DNA of 18,818 nt. Source: JBEKSX01 sp049516635 (GTDB lineage Bacteria; Bacteroidota; Ignavibacteria; Tepidaquicellales; OLB5). A program made the translations under genes and the position numbers. Below, piece after piece: positions 13,462 to 18,818 of this stretch. The notes beneath the pieces were generated by a model, which worked only from the letters and a program-made list of their open reading frames with translations, made no database searches and was not told where the DNA came from. The stretch covers positions 1 through 18,818 of the forward strand of contig JBEKSX010000058.1 of assembly GCA_049516635.1 (NCBI GenBank). Reading direction: 5' to 3'. The stretch's first letter is position 1. Every line of letters begins with the position of its first letter.

Positions 13462-16400
13462 CTATTTGATTAGTACCATCTTTTTCGTGCTCACAAAACT
13501 TCCTGTCTCTATCCTGTAAAAATACATACCGCTGGCGAAATTTGTACCATCGAATTTTAAGGAATAGCTGCCCGGCACCTTGAACTCGCTTAACGAATAT
13601 ATTTCTTTTCCTAACAGATCGTATATCTTTATAGAAACTTCACCGGATTTTGGTATGTCATATTTTATGGTTGTTACAGGATTAAATGGATTCGGATAAT
13701 TTTGGTAAAGAATATATTCTTTTGGAATAATCCCGTTTGTTACCCTATCTGCCGGTACTATATTCCTTCCTAGGATTAATGATAATGACCGAAGTTTGTG
13801 TTCTGTTGTATTTGCAAAATTACGATGTGCCGGATTATCGTTTGAATCAGGTCTCATTGCAATCAGACATTCTTTGTTAATCAATGCATGCAATCCCTTC
13901 GAGTTATTCTGGTTTTGCTGATATATTAATTGGTAATCTGATATTGCATCATTAATGAAGCCCTGTTTCATTTTAGATTTTATCATAAAATCTTCTGCAA
14001 TTTCTTTTACTGCTTCAGGATAATTAGTATTATTTCTTAACTGGTTCATGTAGGCTTGAAGCATCTGGAAATCGCTGATTGTTCCCCGGCTCTTCTCGAG
14101 ACAGTTAAATATTCTTGACAGCGAAACAGGTGCATACGTGCTGGTTATGTAATTTTGAATAACCTGCTTATATAATGTTATTGCCTGTGAGAACTGATTA
14201 GCCCGTTCTTTATCATATGCCTGCAGAAATAATATTTCGTCACCGGGATTATCACCAAGGTTTTCAACAAAAACCGTATCAAATAAACCAAATCCGATAT
14301 CCGTTAGATCATAATAATTTGTTGCAGGTAGTGTAGAACCGTCAAAAGTCGGCGTATCTATTACAATACCGTTTGTTACATTAAATTTCTGCTGAACGGG
14401 AACTTCACCCCAGTAATTATATGATGCGGGTAAATTTGCCTGAAGTACAGATGAAATATCCCCGTTCATATAATCGGAATTATTTACAGTTATTTTATTA
14501 TAACCCGAATCCATAGCAGGATACGATTCTTCCTGAAATCCTATTCCGCAGGATGAGGGATTTCCGTTTATCAGGTTATTTCCAGCAAGCCAGCTTAAAG
14601 TGGTTCCGGAATTTATCGGATGCATAACGGGAATCGAGTTTCTGTATATATCTATTCCTCTCACTGAAGCGTTATTAAATGAGTTTTTCAGCAGATATGG
14701 TGAGGAATATAATGCATTGAGCGAATGTGTACCGTAATTTGTATTATTATATTTTATCATCCCGTTTGAATTATCAAGATAAATAACATCACCATCAGAT
14801 TGCAAGCCGGTAATGGAATTTCTTGCGATATACGGTGAAGACTGGATTATAGAAATTCCGTTATGAATTTTATTGAAGTTGTTATCAACAATATCGAACG
14901 CACCTGACGGGCAATATTCGGCAAGTACGGCATTTGCAAAGGCATCGATTAACTGTGTTGAGCTAAAATTATTATTTCTTATCAGAACATTATTGCTTGC
15001 CGATACGTAGATACCGTTTGTTAATTGATTAGAGGTAGTATTGGAAAAAGTACAGTTCGAAATTTCCGTACTAGGCTGATTACTTGTATAACTGCATTTA
15101 TTCTTGATATTTATACCGTTCGAAGCATTTTCAATTGTGCAATTAGTAATTGTATCATTAGATATATCATTCAGATAAATACCGTCCCAGGTTGAATTGG
15201 GATCAAGGGAAGTAAATGTTGCATGGTCAGCGATTAGGTGAGCGCCGTTTTGAAGAATGAGTTTAGAGTTTTGTGCAAAAGACATTTTAGATGTCGGACC
15301 AACAATAATTGATGAGCTATTTCCATCTAAAATGATAGATGTATTTTCAGGAATTTCAAGTGTTGCACTATCTAAGATAATTTGTGTATTCTGATAAATT
15401 GGATTTGTCGGATATGTGCAATTTGTGTACTCATGCGTTCTACTCATATAGTGAAGTCTTAAAATCCCATTAATAATGGCTCCCTGGTTACAAAACATTC
15501 CACCTGGATAAAGTCTTATTTCTGAATTGCCATTACCGGTGTAATGGCTACCATACTCCAATAAAAGTTCAGTGTTAAGATATTGTCCATTCTGATTCAA
15601 TATGATTTTCGAACCATCACTTTGAACCAAATTACCCCCTGCTTTATCTGTCATCAAAAAACCAACTCCATCATTATAACCTACACAATCGGGATACCAT
15701 GATGGAGCAGCATTTAGATTAAGATTTATATTTAATGCTAATGTTAATGTACTACCATTTAAGATTGTAAGTAGCAGTGGTTGCTTAACCCCATTCTGAC
15801 ATAAGGTTATCCACTTATTTTCGTCCGTTAAAGTTGAAACATTTTTAGCTATTGTTAAGTTAAGGCTTAAATTACCATTTTCATTATTGTCGCTTTCCAT
15901 TGTATAATCGTGATTCTCATTCGGAATAGGCGGGTTGTTGCAATCTAATCGAGCATCTTGTGGAATTACTGTATAAGTATTGTTAAAGTTTGTACTATAA
16001 GTATTATTGCCGTATGCTTTGTCCCTGTAATCCTGTCCAAGTACATGTGGAGAATCATTGGGATATGCATCATAACACTTTAGATAATGTCCACATGCTT
16101 TTACAGAGCGCCATGGACCCCATTGAAATAGTGGCTTTTGAATATGATAGATTAATCCATATCCGCTGTTACCACCATAATCTTCTGCGTTTGACACTAA
16201 TTTAATATCAAAATTATAACAATTCCCGGCATCCTGTTCGAACCACACGGTATCTCTGGAATTAGATCCCCAAGTACAAATTATTTTGTAAATGCCACGG
16301 CCAATTGTAGAAAAAGGTGGGGGACCAAGTTGTGGATCTGGGGAACCCATTTGGAATCCATCAATCCAGAATGGCCACGAACCCGATGGCATTACAACCC

Positions 16401-16722
16401 ATTGAACAAAACGATTATAATTATTTTGATTAGTTCCATATAAAAAAACAGACGCTATATAATCGTAACGCCAGTAGGCTGGTGGTGGATAATTCACTTC
16501 TGGCCATATCGCTTTCAAATCATATTCGCCTGTGCTGACACCAAGAACACTATACCCATTCATTAACATACTCACAGGAATCAATTGATATGTGCATTCA
16601 AAACTTGTTTCATTAATTAGTGAGAAAACAGCCGGTATAGGAGGGTCATCTGATTGTGAAAATAAAGATTTTGACAAAAAAATGAAAATTGATAGGAATA
16701 AAACAAATTTAGAGTTTTTCAT
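13462..16722 (-). CDS. Large secreted beta-helix protein with T9SS sorting domain
   Basis: A 1086-residue secreted protein with a signal peptide (KFVLFLSIFIFLSKSLFSQS). About 25-180 is a region with several Trp and Cys residues that I do not recognise. From about 380 to 780 there are many short right-handed parallel beta-helix turns (NGIYVSASNNVLIRNNNFSS, NKIHNGISIIQSSPYIARNSI, NGMIKYNNTNYG, SPYLLKNSFNNASVRGIDIY), the NosD/pectate-lyase-like fold. A helical, TPR-like stretch follows at about 850-985 (ANQFSQAITLYKQVIQNYI, INDAISDYQLIYQQ). The last ~85 residues are the T9SS type A sorting domain (LYQNYPNPFNPVTTIKYDIP...SGMYFYRIETGSF...KMVLIK). AAAGAAAGGAAAC just before the ATG is a plausible Shine-Dalgarno site. 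No catalytic residues are evident; a surface or carbohydrate-related role is an inference. Confidence 0.88.
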   Translation of the reverse strand: MKNSKFVLFLSIFIFLSKSLFSQSDDPPIPAVFSLINETSFECTYQLIPVSMLMNGYSVLGVSTGEYDLKAIWPEVNYPPPAYWRYDYIASVFLYGTNQNNYNRFVQWVVMPSGSWPFWIDGFQMGSPDPQLGPPPFSTIGRGIYKIICTWGSNSRDTVWFEQDAGNCYNFDIKLVSNAEDYGGNSGYGLIYHIQKPLFQWGPWRSVKACGHYLKCYDAYPNDSPHVLGQDYRDKAYGNNTYSTNFNNTYTVIPQDARLDCNNPPIPNENHDYTMESDNNENGNLSLNLTIAKNVSTLTDENKWITLCQNGVKQPLLLTILNGSTLTLALNINLNLNAAPSWYPDCVGYNDGVGFLMTDKAGGNLVQSDGSKIILNQNGQYLNTELLLEYGSHYTGNGNSEIRLYPGGMFCNQGAIINGILRLHYMSRTHEYTNCTYPTNPIYQNTQIILDSATLEIPENTSIILDGNSSSIIVGPTSKMSFAQNSKLILQNGAHLIADHATFTSLDPNSTWDGIYLNDISNDTITNCTIENASNGINIKNKCSYTSNQPSTEISNCTFSNTTSNQLTNGIYVSASNNVLIRNNNFSSTQLIDAFANAVLAEYCPSGAFDIVDNNFNKIHNGISIIQSSPYIARNSITGLQSDGDVIYLDNSNGMIKYNNTNYGTHSLNALYSSPYLLKNSFNNASVRGIDIYRNSIPVMHPINSGTTLSWLAGNNLINGNPSSCGIGFQEESYPAMDSGYNKITVNNSDYMNGDISSVLQANLPASYNYWGEVPVQQKFNVTNGIVIDTPTFDGSTLPATNYYDLTDIGFGLFDTVFVENLGDNPGDEILFLQAYDKERANQFSQAITLYKQVIQNYITSTYAPVSLSRIFNCLEKSRGTISDFQMLQAYMNQLRNNTNYPEAVKEIAEDFMIKSKMKQGFINDAISDYQLIYQQNQNNSKGLHALINKECLIAMRPDSNDNPAHRNFANTTEHKLRSLSLILGRNIVPADRVTNGIIPKEYILYQNYPNPFNPVTTIKYDIPKSGEVSIKIYDLLGKEIYSLSEFKVPGSYSLKFDGTNFASGMYFYRIETGSFVSTKKMVLIK

Positions 16723-16774
16723 TTTTGTTTCCTTTCTTTGTATTTGATTTTAAATTATATTGTATTTTAAAAGA

Positions 16775-16901
16775 AAGCGGATCCAAATAAAAAGGTTCAC
16801 CGTTAGGATTAACGGTAAAATTGGATTAGTCCCCAATTTGAATCTACCCTACCAACGTTTATCTTGTTTTAGATACTATTTGGCAGGATATGGATCCGCT
16901 T
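16775..16901 (-). other. Branched inverted-repeat structure upstream of the beta-helix gene
   Basis: AAGCGGATCCA (16775-16785) is the exact reverse complement of 16891-16901, an 11-bp closing stem. Inside are three more hairpins: ACCGTTA-GGAT-TAACGGT (16799-16816); AAATTGG/CCAATTT (16818-16839); and TATCT-TGTTTT-AGATA (16860-16875), extended by CCAA/TTGG (16852-16855 with 16880-16883). Together they suggest a four-way junction. It occupies most of the 202-base gap between two minus-strand T9SS genes and ends 52 bases before the downstream start codon. It could be a 5' leader RNA or a small inverted-repeat element. Confidence 0.55.
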
Positions 16902-16924
16902 CTATTTATTATTATCTTATTTTA

Positions 16925-18373
16925 TCATTTTAATAAAACCATTTTTTTGCTTATGACGACATCACCCGATTTCAACTGATAAAAATATATCCCGCTTGAT
17001 ATTTTCGTTCCATCAAATTCCACATCATAATTTCCCGGTTGTAATTGCTTGTTGACAAGGACTGTAACTTCACGTCCGAGGATATCAAATATTTTTAATT
17101 GCACAAACAACCCCCTTTTTCCCCCTTTGTTAAAGGGGATTGAAAATCTTATCTTTGTTGAAGGATTAAAAGGGTTGGGATAGTTCTGGTAAAGTTGAAA
17201 ATTTACAGGTAAATTTTTGTTTTCTTTTATAATTCCTATTGGCGGAGCATGAAAATTAGTATCCGTTCTGACAACATATGTATTATAAAATTCATTAGGC
17301 TGTAAAAAATCAGAACTACCTATAAATAAGATATCATTATCATTTTTGACATAACTTTGACTAAATGAGCACCATGAGGTTTCATGAAAAAGACCTTTTT
17401 GTAATATGTTACTTGAAGAATCCGTTATATATATTCTGGCATTTATAGTATCGTAGGCTGAATCAGCAATGCTACCACATATAAGATATCTATTGGAATT
17501 AATAATCTCTAAGTCACCCATCAATAAAGTCCTATTTGTATCATCAGGTAATATTTTTATATAATTTAGATTACCTGCTGTGTCTATCTTTACTATTGCT
17601 GCTCTTTTTCTATTTATTGTAAAATCTGAATAACTATGAGGTAGAAATATATATCCCCCGTCAATTTGATGTATAGCAAATATTTCTGAAAAATTATATT
17701 GACTAAAATAATATACCTTTTCCCATATAAGCTCACCTGACTCATCTACTCGTGTTACAACACCACCTCCTATTCCAGACATACTTGTATCGTAATAACC
17801 TGCAGCAACAAAGCCACCATTATGTGCCTTACATATTGTATAAAATATTTTATAGTTTGGAGAAGGGTATTGCTTAACCCATAGGAGATTGCCTAATGAA
17901 TCTAATGTTAGTATTAATCCAGAGTTATAATAAGCTCTACCACAAACAGCATAATTATTAATTTCCGTTTTGATAACCTTATAAACATTAATAGGATTAA
18001 ATTGATAATATTTTTTCCATATAGTTTCACCTGAAGCATTTAATTTTACCGAATAACCTTCAGAAACAAATATATAACCACCATCTCCGGTTGAAATTCC
18101 GTCACTAGCTCGAAGAGAATCTATAAAACTAGTCCAAATTGTATCACCATACGGATTTATCATTATTATTTGTGTCCCCGGGGGTCCTGATGCACCATGA
18201 TTGAAGAAATAAAAATTTCCATCATCCGCCGGTGCTATACCTCCGCCACTTGCGTAACTCGGAGTACCCCAAGGGCTGGGAAATACCTTCTGCCATACAG
18301 GATGTGATTGTGAGTAAACAAAATTGGAGGATAAACAAAGAAATATGAATATTTTTAGGTGGAGTAATTTCAT
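16925..18373 (-). CDS. Secreted beta-propeller-like protein with T9SS sorting domain
   Basis: A 482-residue protein with a signal peptide (LLHLKIFIFLCLSSNFVYSQS). Residues ~25-370 consist of repeating blocks of the form GGYIFVSEGYSVKLNASGETIWKKYY, YAVCGRAYYNSGLILTLDSLGNLLWVKQY and GGFVAAGYYD...VTRVDESGELIWEKVY, typical of beta-propeller 'event log' surface proteins common in Ignavibacteria. The C-terminal T9SS type A sorting domain (LYQNYPNPFNPSTKIRF...DILGREVTVLVN...PGNYDVEFDGTKISSGIYFYQLKSGDVV..KMVLLK) is complete but contains a nine-residue insertion, NKGGKRGLF, between its first and second conserved segments. That insertion is encoded by a palindromic repeat. No catalytic motif is seen; cargo function is unknown. 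Confidence 0.88.
   Translation of the reverse strand: MKLLHLKIFIFLCLSSNFVYSQSHPVWQKVFPSPWGTPSYASGGGIAPADDGNFYFFNHGASGPPGTQIIMINPYGDTIWTSFIDSLRASDGISTGDGGYIFVSEGYSVKLNASGETIWKKYYQFNPINVYKVIKTEINNYAVCGRAYYNSGLILTLDSLGNLLWVKQYPSPNYKIFYTICKAHNGGFVAAGYYDTSMSGIGGGVVTRVDESGELIWEKVYYFSQYNFSEIFAIHQIDGGYIFLPHSYSDFTINRKRAAIVKIDTAGNLNYIKILPDDTNRTLLMGDLEIINSNRYLICGSIADSAYDTINARIYITDSSSNILQKGLFHETSWCSFSQSYVKNDNDILFIGSSDFLQPNEFYNTYVVRTDTNFHAPPIGIIKENKNLPVNFQLYQNYPNPFNPSTKIRFSIPFNKGGKRGLFVQLKIFDILGREVTVLVNKQLQPGNYDVEFDGTKISSGIYFYQLKSGDVVISKKMVLLK
17122..17138. repeat. In-frame palindromic repeat inside a T9SS sorting domain
   Basis: CCCCTTT-GTT-AAAGGGG (plus strand) is a 7-bp hairpin within the coding region of the beta-propeller-like protein, followed by further C-runs at 17111-17121. 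Read on the minus strand it encodes NKGG and part of KRGLF with no frameshift or stop. Its sequence type matches the intergenic hairpin at 6251-6271. Confidence 0.7.
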
Positions 18374-18633
18374 GGCATAATATCTTTATTATTAAAGTAC
18401 AAAGGAAAAAATACGGTGGTTTAAAAACTTATAATTTTGCGGTATTTTAATAACTTTCATTTTACCCCCTTTCTGCTTTTTTACAGAATTTCAAGAAAGT
18501 TTATAATTTAGAAGGTTTTGTAAATTATCTCGCCAACGACAATTAACATACAAAATTATTCCCCGTTTGTCAATAGGTAAGTTTGCCTTTATTTATAGTT
18601 GTCGGGAGAGGGGCGGATTTTTAGAGGCGGTGG

Positions 18634-18669
18634 GGACAGCTTCGCTGTTCATCCGGAATATAATTCCGG
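18634..18669. repeat. Two adjacent mini-hairpins in the gap right of the propeller gene
   Basis: GGACAGC-TTC-GCTGTTC (18634-18650, 7 bp with one G-U) is followed by CCGGAAT-ATA-ATTCCGG (18653-18669, perfect 7 bp). They lie 27 bases past the 3' end of the partial minus-strand gene and may help terminate it, though no T-run follows. The rest of the 320-base gap, 18374-18695, is AT-rich and shows nothing else clear. Confidence 0.5.
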
Positions 18670-18695
18670 GCTACAATAGCCTTTTGACATTTCAC

Positions 18696-18818
18696 TTATA
18701 TCCACCATCTTCTCACAACAAATCTATCTTTATCCGATTTGTCATAATCGTTTACGGGTATTCTTTTTTCTATGAGTGATTCAATTGTCTCAAGCAAGGG
18801 TGTTTTTACTACTCCGCC
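18696..18818 (-). CDS. C-terminal end of an unrecognised protein (start outside window)
   Basis: An open frame of 40 codons runs from the right edge to a TAA at 18698-18696 on the minus strand, reading GGVVKTPLLETIESLIEKRI then PVNDYDKSDKDRFVVRRWWI. The residue mix (LLETIESLIEKR, RRWW) looks like real soluble protein rather than a chance frame, and it is the only open frame of this kind at the edge. The family is not recognised from 40 residues. It has no T9SS sorting domain and no membrane segment in the visible part. Confidence 0.6.
   Translation of the reverse strand, partial: GGVVKTPLLETIESLIEKRIPVNDYDKSDKDRFVVRRWWI

Noticed and set aside
18567..18779. 70-codon plus-strand ORF near the right edge
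   Set aside because: It overlaps the mini-hairpins and the more gene-like partial minus-strand frame, and has no features of its own.

Overview
The window looks like a chromosomal segment from the Bacteroidota/Chlorobiota/Ignavibacteriota branch, most likely an Ignavibacteria-like organism. The reasons are four secreted proteins that end in a type IX secretion (T9SS) type A sorting domain with the YQNYPNPFNPSTKI-like motif, lipoproteins with a short Ser-Ser-Cys lipobox, low-GC intergenic DNA, and promoter-like sites of the TTG-N20-TATATTTG type. There is no phage, plasmid, transposase or CRISPR gene. Genus and species cannot be read from this sequence.

Layout. Positions 1-1923 hold the end of a T9SS cargo gene and gltX (glutamyl-tRNA synthetase). 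Positions 2004-4744 are mostly on the minus strand: a small lipoprotein, tRNA-Glu(CUC), a radical SAM enzyme, a 67-nt tRNA-like sequence, tRNA-Gln(CUG), and three broken tRNA-Gln-like copies in a tandem repeat. Positions 4952-5845 encode a cation diffusion facilitator. Positions 5846-6736 are a gene-free, palindrome-rich stretch. Positions 6737-10361 carry a thioredoxin-NHL lipoprotein, the Sua5/TsaC enzyme of tRNA t6A synthesis and a small lipoprotein. Positions 10619-18373 carry three large T9SS cargo genes (an M6-like metalloprotease on plus; a beta-helix protein and a beta-propeller-like protein on minus). A second palindrome-rich stretch lies at 12890-13461. The end of an unrecognised minus-strand gene enters at the right edge.

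How the genes work together. A translation theme (gltX, tRNA-Glu, tRNA-Gln, tsaC) is interleaved with cell-envelope and secretion cargo. Apart from the possible tRNA-Gln/radical SAM/tRNA-Glu transcription unit, no operon with a shared pathway is evident.

Most unusual content. (1) Two gene-free stretches, 6 kb apart and in opposite orientation, begin with the same roughly 65-bp promoter-like segment and carry four related modules. Each module has a conserved core (GCGATTC-like, then GGGGGT.TACC) flanked by palindromic arms built on a shared 7-mer, and the 7-mer differs between modules. This pattern suggests covariation and could be an undescribed structured RNA or mobile palindromic element. 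(2) Tandem tRNA-Gln remnants carry perfect mini-hairpins inside the D-loop and the T-loop. (3) A palindrome of the intergenic type is embedded in frame inside a T9SS sorting domain. (4) A branched inverted-repeat structure precedes the beta-helix gene.
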